Origin: an uncultured Eubacteriales bacterium
GTDB lineage: Bacteria; Bacillota; Clostridia; Oscillospirales; CAG-272
Assembly (NCBI GenBank): GCA_900546315.1
Contig: URCP01000017.1
Coordinates: 1-44,021, forward strand
DNA: 44,021 nt
Direction of reading: 5' to 3'
In this document: positions 33,298 through 40,901 of the stretch, one piece after another
How positions within the stretch are numbered: the stretch's first letter is position 1
Layout: each line of letters opens with the position of its first letter
Notes under the pieces: model-generated
What the model was told of the DNA's origin: nothing
Seen by the model: only the letters and a program-made list of their open reading frames with translations
Database searches by the model: none
Made by a program: the position numbers and the translations under genes

Positions 33298-34770
33298 ATG
33301 TTTGAGGCAAATCAGAACGAAATGAATTTTGCTAAAATGAAACATAATATCATATCAGCGGCGGCGGCGCTCCTGTCGGCGCTCATACTTGTTCAGGCGC
33401 TCGGAGCGACGGTGAGCGCCGACGGGTCCGGAGAGGCGACAGAAGCTCCGGCGCCGGGGATATCCTACGCGCCTCCGGCGAGGAAGATTGTTTTTCCGGA
33501 TGTCGCGTCGGACGACTGGTTCTATGACGACGTCATGACGCTCGTCTCGGACGGAATACTCAACGGATACCCGGACGGAAGCTTCCGTCCGGAGCTTGAC
33601 GTCACAAACGCCGAGTTTATAAAGATGATCGTCGCCGCGGTCGGCGGAGCCGAAGGGGCAAGGGCAATGTTCCCGGAGAGCTGGGCGTCCGGATACATCA
33701 CGGCGGCGTACGAGCGCGGGATAATCACGGATGAGGATTTAACAGGCGGGTTCAGCCCGGATAAGCCCATAACCCGTTCGGCGATGACGAAGATGATCGT
33801 TCTCGCCCTCGGAATCGAGCCGGCGCGCATAGACGACCCGTTCACCGACATATCGGATATGTACGCGAGCACCGCGTACAATGAGTATCTCCTTCGCGGC
33901 TATCCGGACGGGAACGGCGGACGTGTTTATGACGGCGCCGGAAACGCGAGCCGGAGCGAGGCGGCGTCGATGACGGTGCGGCTCATCGAATACGCTAAGG
34001 ATCCCTACGCGTTCAGACGTGACGCCGTGCTTGAGAACGCGTCGAATAACGTCCTTGGCAGTGAGTTTGAGCTCATCGACCTGTTCTATATCCTGAACCG
34101 CGAGTTCATGTCGGAATTCACGTTCAGGACGACGATACCTCTGTCGGTATGGTCGGATTATTACGTCCACTCCAACACGATAAATCTTGAGTATTTCTAC
34201 AGCACCGGAATATCCGTGAAGTATTCGAAGGCGCTCGACGCGTACACGATAACCCTTCAGTACGACCGCGACATAAGCGAGCTGAAGAAGCTCCACAGGA
34301 AGGCTGAGGAGAAGGCGGACAAGGTCATTTCGTCGATAATCACCCCGACGATGACCGGGCTCGAGAAGGTCAAGGCTATACACGATTATATAATCCTGAA
34401 CTGTGAGTACGACTACGCGAACTATCTCGCGGACACACTTCCGTATGAGACGAGGCTCGCTTACGGAGTTCTTATCGACAAGAAGGCGGTCTGCCAGGGG
34501 TATTCCGCGGCGTTCAACCTTTTAGCCGAACGCGCGGGTCTGCGCTCGGTCGCGATCGGCGGGTACGCGCCGAACAGCAACGTGCGGCACTCGTGGAATA
34601 TGGTGCTCGTCAACGGTCAGATATATTTCGTCGACACGACGCACGACGATCCCGTCCCGGACAAGAAGGGCAAGATTTCCTACAAATATTTCTGTCTCAC
34701 CGAGTCGGAGATGGCGTCGCTCGGATATTTCTGGGAGAAGTCACACTCGAACATCAAGTATTTCTATTGA
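33298..34770 (+). CDS. S-layer-homology protein with a transglutaminase-like domain
   Basis: The 490-residue protein has a signal peptide (about residues 15-42) and three SLH repeats (about 66-112, 118-172, 182-236; FPDVASDDWFYDDV, NGYPDGSFRPE and similar). A transglutaminase-like core has C399 (KAVCQGYS), H431 (RHSWNMV) and D446 (FVDTTHDD). SLH repeats anchor proteins to pyruvylated secondary wall polymers, so it acts at the cell surface, perhaps as a cysteine protease or crosslinking enzyme on wall proteins. The ATG at 33298 has a weak ribosome site; ATG at 33337 is an alternative. Confidence 0.88.
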   Translation: MFEANQNEMNFAKMKHNIISAAAALLSALILVQALGATVSADGSGEATEAPAPGISYAPPARKIVFPDVASDDWFYDDVMTLVSDGILNGYPDGSFRPELDVTNAEFIKMIVAAVGGAEGARAMFPESWASGYITAAYERGIITDEDLTGGFSPDKPITRSAMTKMIVLALGIEPARIDDPFTDISDMYASTAYNEYLLRGYPDGNGGRVYDGAGNASRSEAASMTVRLIEYAKDPYAFRRDAVLENASNNVLGSEFELIDLFYILNREFMSEFTFRTTIPLSVWSDYYVHSNTINLEYFYSTGISVKYSKALDAYTITLQYDRDISELKKLHRKAEEKADKVISSIITPTMTGLEKVKAIHDYIILNCEYDYANYLADTLPYETRLAYGVLIDKKAVCQGYSAAFNLLAERAGLRSVAIGGYAPNSNVRHSWNMVLVNGQIYFVDTTHDDPVPDKKGKISYKYFCLTESEMASLGYFWEKSHSNIKYFY

Positions 34771-34840
34771 TCGTGTCGGAAAATCGGGTTTGAACCGGCG
34801 ATTCCGACAAAGCTCAGGCATGGATTTTGTGCAGAACAGA

Positions 34841-34875
34841 AAAAACGGAGCTGAATTTTCGTCAGCTCCGTTTTT
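34841..34875. terminator. bidirectional terminator
   Basis: A perfect 14-bp stem (34841-34854 with 34862-34875), with A5 and T5 at its ends, lies between the convergent SLH and DUF1667 genes. Confidence 0.9.
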
Positions 34876-34883
34876 ATCAGAAT

Positions 34884-35258
34884 TTATTTTTCAATAGTTT
34901 TCGCGGCGATGAGGTCGACGCCGGGTTCCATGAAATCGGATCTTATAACGTCGCCGATCTTTACAGGCGCCGTGACGTCGATCTCGTTTATGACCTTCAT
35001 CGCCTCGAAGAGTTTCGGCTTCGGTATCGGTTTCGCGGTACGGACCGGGAGCAGCTTGTCGGTTTCGGACTTTATCCTGACCGTCGAGGTGAGGGTGCGG
35101 GTCGGGTTCGTGAACTCGTTCTGCGCGTAGTCATATCCGCGCTTGCAGGTGTTGCCGGTGATTCCGGTCACCTTTCCGTCGTGGTCGAGGGTCACCTCTA
35201 TCTGGCAGCCCATCGGGCAGACAATGCAGGTCAGAGTTTTTTTTGTTGCTTCATTCAT
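34884..35258 (-). CDS. DUF1667 protein
   Basis: The 124-residue protein carries the DUF1667 pattern: CIVCPMGCQIEV near the N-terminus (CxxCxxxC) and a fourth cysteine in NTCKRGYDYAQNE. These four cysteines probably hold a metal or Fe-S cluster. A short C-terminal domain follows (RTAKPIPKPKLFEAMKVINEI). It is the third gene of the GlpA-like/FAD oxidoreductase operon, an arrangement seen widely in Bacillota, and is taken as the small electron-transfer subunit. The ATG at 35258 is preferred, 8 nt after GAGG; a GTG three codons earlier is possible. Confidence 0.88.
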   Translation of the reverse strand: MNEATKKTLTCIVCPMGCQIEVTLDHDGKVTGITGNTCKRGYDYAQNEFTNPTRTLTSTVRIKSETDKLLPVRTAKPIPKPKLFEAMKVINEIDVTAPVKIGDVIRSDFMEPGVDLIAAKTIEK

Positions 35259-35268
35259 TTCGGGCACC

Positions 35269-36564
35269 TCATTTCGTTTCCGGCTTCTCGAGTCTTACGC
35301 GCAGCTCGTCGCTTCCGGCGGTGAAGAGCTTCTCGCACTCGGTCGCGTTCAGAGTCAGGGACTCCATCTCTCCGGGCGCGACTGAGCGCTTGGATACTGA
35401 CTTCACGACTGTGTCGCCGCAGACGAGCTGAATCTTCACGTTCTTGTAGTTGTTGTCGACGCGGAAAAAGAACTTGAGCTCCTGCGGGATGCTCTCATAG
35501 CGGCCGACTCTCTGAGGGACGGTGTATCTGACGCCGTCGACGGCGCGGCAGGTTATGAAGCCGGTCGGGGTTACGGCGCCGTTCTCGAGGTACTTCGCGG
35601 CGGATTTACCGGCGTTGTACGCTTCGCGGGTGACGAAATCGACGAGGTCATGGACGTGGAGCGCGTTTCCGCAGGCGAAGACGCCCGGGATCGTCGTCTC
35701 GTTGTTCTCGTCGACCTCGGCGCCGCCGGTCACGCGGTCGAGCTTTATCCCGGCGGATTTCGCGAGCTCGTTCTCCGGGATCAGACCGACCGACAGGAGG
35801 AGCGTGTCGCACTCGATGTATTCCTCGGTGCCGGGGATCGGGCGGCGGTTCTCGTCGACCTCGCTTATCGTCACGCCCTCGACGCGCTCTTTTCCGCGGA
35901 TCTCCGTGACCGTGTGCGAGAGGTATAGCGGTATGTCGAAGTCGTTCAGGCACTGCGCGATGTTTCTCGCGAGTCCGCCGGAATAGGGCATCAGCTCGCA
36001 GACTCTAAGGACCTTCGCGCCCTCGAGCGTCATGCGGCGCGCCATTATCAGTCCGATGTCTCCGGAGCCGAGGATGACGACCCTCTTTCCGGGCATATAG
36101 CCTTCGATGTTGACGAATCTCTGCGCGGTGCCGGCGGTATATACGCCCGCTGGACGTGTTCCGGGGATGTTGAGCGCACCGCGGGTTCTCTCACGGCAGC
36201 CGGTGCAGAGTACCACCGCGCCTGCCTTCATGCGGATGAATCCGAGCGACGGGGACACGAACGTGACGACGCGGTCGTCGGAGACCGAAAGCACCATGCT
36301 GTCGGTGACGTATCCGATGCCCATCTCCTTGACTTCCTCGATGAAGCGGCCGGAGTATTCGGGTCCGCTCAGCTCCTCGCCGAACATATGAAGTCCGAAT
36401 CCGGCGTGGATGCACTGGTTGAGTATGCCGCCGAGCTCACGGTCGCGCTCGATTATCAGTATGTCGTCCGGCGAGACGCCGTTCCGGCACGCTTCTATCG
36501 CCGCGGCGAGACCCGCGGGGCCTCCGCCTATGACGGCGAGTTTCTTTTCCATATTGAATTCCAT
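35269..36564 (-). CDS. FAD-dependent NAD(P)H oxidoreductase, second subunit of the GlpA-like operon
   Basis: The 431-residue pyridine-nucleotide-disulfide-type flavoprotein has FAD-binding GGGPAGLAAAIEA (13-25), an NAD-binding GSGDIGLIMARRM near residue 165, and the second FAD contact TTIPGVFACGNALHVHDLVD. The segment LGGILNQCIHAGFGL near residue 43 replaces the redox disulfide found in classical members, as is usual in this subgroup. It probably passes electrons between the GlpA-like subunit, DUF1667 and NAD(P) or another carrier. ATG follows AGGAG. It lies 24 nt after the GlpA-like gene and 10 nt before the DUF1667 gene. Confidence 0.9.
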   Translation of the reverse strand: MEFNMEKKLAVIGGGPAGLAAAIEACRNGVSPDDILIIERDRELGGILNQCIHAGFGLHMFGEELSGPEYSGRFIEEVKEMGIGYVTDSMVLSVSDDRVVTFVSPSLGFIRMKAGAVVLCTGCRERTRGALNIPGTRPAGVYTAGTAQRFVNIEGYMPGKRVVILGSGDIGLIMARRMTLEGAKVLRVCELMPYSGGLARNIAQCLNDFDIPLYLSHTVTEIRGKERVEGVTISEVDENRRPIPGTEEYIECDTLLLSVGLIPENELAKSAGIKLDRVTGGAEVDENNETTIPGVFACGNALHVHDLVDFVTREAYNAGKSAAKYLENGAVTPTGFITCRAVDGVRYTVPQRVGRYESIPQELKFFFRVDNNYKNVKIQLVCGDTVVKSVSKRSVAPGEMESLTLNATECEKLFTAGSDELRVRLEKPETK

Positions 36565-36588
36565 TTTATTTTCTCCTCAATCCGTCAG

Positions 36589-38040
36589 TCATTTGGTTTT
36601 TCCGCAGAGAAGCAGGCTGTTTCCGCCGCGCTTCGTTATCTCGTCGAGCGGGATGTTCAGCTCGCGCGACAGGATCTCCGCGACCCTCGGCGAGCAGAAC
36701 CCGCCCTGACAGCGACCCATTCCGGCTCTCGTGCGCAGCTTGACCATATCTATGGTGCGCGCGCCGAGCGGACGGTGTATCGCCGCGAGTATGTCGCCCT
36801 CGGTGATTGTCTCGCAGCGGCAGATTATTCTGCCGTACTCGGGAATCTCCTTCGCGAGCGAGAGCTTCTCATCGTCGGAGAGCTCCCTGAACGGGCGGCG
36901 CATATGGCCGTTCGCGGTGCGGAAAGGAATGTAGTCGTCGCGCGCGGTAAGCTCAAGTCCCATCTTCGTGAGCACGTCGATTGCGTATGACGCGACGGCG
37001 GGAGAAGACGCGAGTCCGGGCGACTCGATACCTACCATATTGAGGAAGTTCGGCAGAGCCGCGGACGGCTCGATGTGGAAATCCCCGTCGGACGGCGTCG
37101 GACGCACTCCGGCGAAGGAGGTTATCACGGCGCGGAGGTTTATCCCCGGAACGATGTGTCTCGCCGCGGACTGTATTTCCGAGAGTCCGGGGGCGGTCGT
37201 CGAGGTGTCGTCGCGCCCGACCTCGTGAGCGTTCGGACCGACGAGCAGGTTGCCGTCGACTGTCGGGGTGACGAGGATGCCCTTGCCCTCCTTGCTCGGG
37301 ACGGTGAAGATTGTCGCGGAACAGGTCTTTCCCTCCGCCTTGTCGAGGATCATGTACTCGCCGCGGCGCGGGATTATTCTTATCGGGTAGTCCGGCTCGA
37401 CCATTTTAGCGATTTCGTCGGAGTGAACCCCGGCACAGTTCACGGCGAACTTCGCGGTCACGGAGCGGTCTCCGGAGCTGACGGTTATGCCGTCCTCACC
37501 GCTCGTTATATGATCGACTTTGAAATCGAAGAAGAAATCCGCGCCGTTGACAGCCGCGTTCTCGGCGCACGCCATGTTCAGCTCATACGGACACACGATG
37601 CCCGCCGTGGGAGCGAGCAGCGCCGCTGTCGCGTCAGGGGAGATATTCGGCTCAAGCTCGTGAAGACGCTCCTTTCCTATTATCTCGAGTCCGGGAACGC
37701 CGTTCGCGAGACCGCGTTCGAGCAGCTCGTGCAGCGTTTTCTCATCCTCCTCACCGAAAGCGGCGACGAGTGAGGTGTTGTTCTTATACGGGACGTCGAG
37801 CCGTCTCGCGATCTCGGGAAGCTCCGCGCAGCCGCGCGCGTTGAGCTTTGCCTTGAGCGTTCCGGGCAGGGCGTCGAAGCCCGCGTGGACTATCGCCGAG
37901 TTCGCTCTCGTCGCGCCCCCGGCGAGGTCGCAGGTCGCCTCGACGACGGCGATACCCAGCTTGTACTTCGACAGCTTCATCGCCAGCATCGAGCCGGTTA
38001 TGCCCGCCCCGATTATTACTATATCATAAGATCTACTCAT
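36589..38040 (-). CDS. FAD-dependent dehydrogenase, anaerobic glycerol-3-phosphate dehydrogenase (GlpA)-like
   Basis: The 483-residue flavoprotein has a DAO-type FAD domain (VIIGAGITGSMLAMKLSKY; GATRANSAIVHAGFD; SFAGVRPTPSDGDFHI) and a C-terminal BFD-like [2Fe-2S] domain with ICRCETITEGDI and GRCQGGFC. This two-domain form occurs in GlpA-like enzymes that oxidise glycerol 3-phosphate to dihydroxyacetone phosphate without oxygen. L-2-hydroxyglutarate dehydrogenase (LhgO) shares the first domain, so the substrate is not certain. It opens a three-gene operon with an FAD oxidoreductase and DUF1667. No glpK or glpF is in the window. Confidence 0.85.
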   Translation of the reverse strand: MSRSYDIVIIGAGITGSMLAMKLSKYKLGIAVVEATCDLAGGATRANSAIVHAGFDALPGTLKAKLNARGCAELPEIARRLDVPYKNNTSLVAAFGEEDEKTLHELLERGLANGVPGLEIIGKERLHELEPNISPDATAALLAPTAGIVCPYELNMACAENAAVNGADFFFDFKVDHITSGEDGITVSSGDRSVTAKFAVNCAGVHSDEIAKMVEPDYPIRIIPRRGEYMILDKAEGKTCSATIFTVPSKEGKGILVTPTVDGNLLVGPNAHEVGRDDTSTTAPGLSEIQSAARHIVPGINLRAVITSFAGVRPTPSDGDFHIEPSAALPNFLNMVGIESPGLASSPAVASYAIDVLTKMGLELTARDDYIPFRTANGHMRRPFRELSDDEKLSLAKEIPEYGRIICRCETITEGDILAAIHRPLGARTIDMVKLRTRAGMGRCQGGFCSPRVAEILSRELNIPLDEITKRGGNSLLLCGKTK

Positions 38041-38092
38041 ATCGTATTACTCCTTAAAATCTGTGAGCGACGAAAAAAATCCGTTTGTCAAT

Positions 38093-38121
38093 ATTCTAAC
38101 ACGCTTCGGTAAAATTGTCAA
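38093..38121 (-). promoter_or_regulatory. promoter of the GlpA-like operon
   Basis: On the minus strand TTGACA (38116-38121), 17-nt spacer and TAGAAT (38093-38098). Confidence 0.8.
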
Positions 38122-38256
38122 GACCAATATTCAAATAAAATCCGGAAAAAGTTCGGCGTGTGATGGGCATAATTTCTAATTCGGATCCCCGCGGAACGCG
38201 CCGCTGTACCATGGCAGAATGTTTCGTAAAATAATTATTAAATTTCGGCGTTATTA

Positions 38257-38285
38257 TTGCATCTCTCTGGCAGAAATGATATAAT
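38257..38285 (+). promoter_or_regulatory. promoter of the MoxR-DUF58-transglutaminase operon
   Basis: TTGCAT (38257-38262), 17-nt spacer with extended -10 TGA, and TATAAT (38280-38285). Confidence 0.8.
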
Positions 38286-38338
38286 AGGTTTATAACTATA
38301 GAAACAGTACGTTGTGCAGCGAAAGGACATAACTAAAG

Positions 38339-39373
38339 ATGAATCAGACAGAAACCGAAAAGGAAACACGCGCGGAGCCGCGCCAGACCCCGAAATTCAC
38401 GTCGGTCAGGTTCGACGACGTCGACGCGGAAAAGGCTTACGCCGCGGCGTCAAGGCTCACGTCCGAGATCGAGAAGGTCATCGTCGGCAAGCACCGCGAA
38501 GTGCTGCTTCTGATAACGGCGATGCTCGCCGGCGGACACGTTCTGATCGAGGACGTTCCCGGCGTCGGAAAGACGACCCTCGCCGCGGCTCTCGCGAAGG
38601 CCGCCGGGCTCGATTTCCGCCGCGCGCAGTTCACGCCGGACGTCACGGCGTCGGATATAACCGGCTTCAACATATACAACCGCCGGGAGGAGAACTTCGA
38701 GTTCACTCCGGGACTCGTCATGACCAATATACTGCTGGCGGACGAGATAAACCGTGCGTCTCCGAAGACGCAGTCCGCGCTCCTCGAGGCGATGGAGGAG
38801 GGAAGAGTCACCGTCGACGGAAAGACCTACATCCTTCCGGACCCGTTTATGGTCATCGCGACGCAGAACCCGTCCGGATTCGTCGGTACATATCCTCTGC
38901 CGGAGGCTCAGCTCGACCGTTTCAGCATGAAGCTGTCGATGGGCTACCCGACGCCGGACGAGGAGATGCGCATAGTCGAGGAGCGCACCGCCGCTGACCC
39001 ACTTGACGCCGTGAGCCCTGTCGCCGGGGCGAAGCTCATCAGCTTCCTGCGCGCTCTTACGACTGATGTACGCATCGACAGGAGTCTCTATAAATATCTC
39101 GTGCTGCTTGTCTCGGCGACGAGAGAGCACAGGTCGGTCTCGCTCGGCGCCAGCCCGCGCGCCTCTCTGGCGCTGAAAAGGCTCTCGCAGGCTTACGCGT
39201 TCATGCACGGCAGGAATTATGTCGTTCCGGAGGACATCTCGGATATCTTCCGGGCGGCGATCGGGCACAGGATCATACTGAAGCAGGAGGCTCAGCTCGG
39301 CGGGGTGACCTGCGCCGCGGTGCTCGAGGACGTCCTGAAGTCGGTGCCGGTGCCGTTCAAGGGAGAAAGATGA
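38339..39373 (+). CDS. MoxR-family AAA+ ATPase
   Basis: The 344-residue protein has Walker A EDVPGVGKTTLA, Walker B ILLADEINRASPKTQSALLEAMEE, sensor 1 ATQNP and sensor 2 LGASPRASLALKRL. MoxR ATPases act as chaperones that mature or activate partner proteins, commonly the DUF58 and transglutaminase proteins encoded with them. The first 35 residues are a charged extension. ATG follows GAAAGGAC. The gene is followed after 1 nt by the DUF58 gene, so the operon order is the standard one for this system. Confidence 0.95.
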   Translation: MNQTETEKETRAEPRQTPKFTSVRFDDVDAEKAYAAASRLTSEIEKVIVGKHREVLLLITAMLAGGHVLIEDVPGVGKTTLAAALAKAAGLDFRRAQFTPDVTASDITGFNIYNRREENFEFTPGLVMTNILLADEINRASPKTQSALLEAMEEGRVTVDGKTYILPDPFMVIATQNPSGFVGTYPLPEAQLDRFSMKLSMGYPTPDEEMRIVEERTAADPLDAVSPVAGAKLISFLRALTTDVRIDRSLYKYLVLLVSATREHRSVSLGASPRASLALKRLSQAYAFMHGRNYVVPEDISDIFRAAIGHRIILKQEAQLGGVTCAAVLEDVLKSVPVPFKGER

Positions 39374-39374
39374 C

Positions 39375-40817
39375 GTGAAAAAGCCGGATAAGAACCGGAA
39401 GAGTGTGCAAAAGCCGGTGAAGACCGGGAAGCGGCGCGGAAAGCTCTCGCTGACGGCGCGGGCGTGGATATATCCGGTGCTGCTCGTCGTGACGCTCATT
39501 TTCGCGCAGACGCTGAAGCAGCCGGTCTCGCACATGATATTCGTCTTCGTCCTGCTGATGCCGATCGGGATCGCCTTGCAGTTCATCGCGGCTGTGCTGT
39601 CGATACGTGTGTCGGTCAGGTGCGGCGCCGAGACGGCGGAGAAGAACACACCCGTCTCATACAGGTTCATAACGTCGAATGACGGACCGGTGCCTTTCCC
39701 GTTCATCGAGGCGCTGCTGACCGTTCCGGACGAGAGGGGAGCGCGTTGTACCGAGGAGTCGGTGGGACTCTCGCTCGCGCCGCTCTCCGGCTGCGAGGTT
39801 GAGAGGGAAGCGGAGTTCGCTTTCCGCGGGGTGTATGAGATAGGACTGTCGGATATGTGGGTGTACGACTTTTTTCGGATGGCGCGGATACGTCTCGACA
39901 ACAGGTTCGTGACAAGGCTTTTCGTCATGCCGAGGCGCTTCGAGCTGCCGCCGCAGAGTGGTTTCTCGGACAGCGAGAACGTGACCGACACTTCGGTGAC
40001 CCGCACCGGAAACGACGACACCGAGCCGACCGACCTGCGCGCCTATGTCAAGGGAGACAGCCTCAAGCATATACACTGGAAGCTGTCGAGCAAGTCAGAG
40101 GACATGATAGTCAAGGACTTTGCGCACTCGAACGGTGACCGCGTCTATATTATCTGCGATCTCGGCACGCGCTATGAGAACTGCCGGAAGCTCGCCGAAG
40201 AGGCGAAGAAACAGCCGGACAAGCCCTCCCCGGAGCCGCTTCTGACTCCGCTCGCCGGATACGACGACATCATGGATCAGCTGAACTCCGATCTCGTCGT
40301 CGAGAACGCCCTCGCGGCGGCGAAACGCGAGCTCAGAGCCGGGAACACTGTCTCGCTCGTATGGCTCGAGGAGCGCGGCGGCGAGCCCTGTCCGCGGACC
40401 GCGCTGATGACCGGCGCGGCGGACTTCGAGAACGCGTTCAGGGCGTTCGCGACGGCTCCGCTGACAAGGTTCGACGGGCAGATAAAGATGCTCGCCTCGC
40501 TGATACCCGATATCGACTCGTCAAATGTCATAATGGTGACCTCCTGTCTCGGGACGTCTGACGCGGACGACTTCATGACTGTCGCGTCCGGGCAGCATGG
40601 CGGGGGCGGCTCATCAGAGCTCATACTCTGCGTCGACGAATCGCTTTACGTGACAGACGACGAGGCGGCGGAAAATGTCGCCGACCGCGCCGCGAGGATA
40701 TCCGCGGTAATGCGTCTGACCCCCGGCCGCTCGGCGGCGAAAAAGCGTGATCGCGCCGGATCTATCGCAGAAGACACAGCCGTGAAAGAGCCGAGGCGCA
40801 CAGGCGCAGCGTCCTGA
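39375..40817 (+). CDS. DUF58 (vWA-like) membrane protein
   Basis: The 480-residue protein has a basic cytosolic N-terminus, two transmembrane helices (about 35-52 and 57-80) and a long domain with the DUF58 signature AYVKGDSLKHIHWKLSSKSEDMIVKDF (given in parts elsewhere in the family as GDxxxxIHWKxSA). The start is GTG after GGGAGA. DUF58 proteins carry a degenerate vWA fold and pair with MoxR ATPases, probably in cell-envelope assembly or stress. The last 60 residues are charged and of low complexity. It lies between moxR and the transglutaminase gene. Confidence 0.9.
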   Translation: MKKPDKNRKSVQKPVKTGKRRGKLSLTARAWIYPVLLVVTLIFAQTLKQPVSHMIFVFVLLMPIGIALQFIAAVLSIRVSVRCGAETAEKNTPVSYRFITSNDGPVPFPFIEALLTVPDERGARCTEESVGLSLAPLSGCEVEREAEFAFRGVYEIGLSDMWVYDFFRMARIRLDNRFVTRLFVMPRRFELPPQSGFSDSENVTDTSVTRTGNDDTEPTDLRAYVKGDSLKHIHWKLSSKSEDMIVKDFAHSNGDRVYIICDLGTRYENCRKLAEEAKKQPDKPSPEPLLTPLAGYDDIMDQLNSDLVVENALAAAKRELRAGNTVSLVWLEERGGEPCPRTALMTGAADFENAFRAFATAPLTRFDGQIKMLASLIPDIDSSNVIMVTSCLGTSDADDFMTVASGQHGGGGSSELILCVDESLYVTDDEAAENVADRAARISAVMRLTPGRSAAKKRDRAGSIAEDTAVKEPRRTGAAS

Positions 40818-40901
40818 TGTCAGATCACCGGAATCTTTATGTTCCCGCGCGTCCGGATGCGCGCGGCGGAACTTCCGTCTCATCCGGAACGAGGTATACG
40901 C

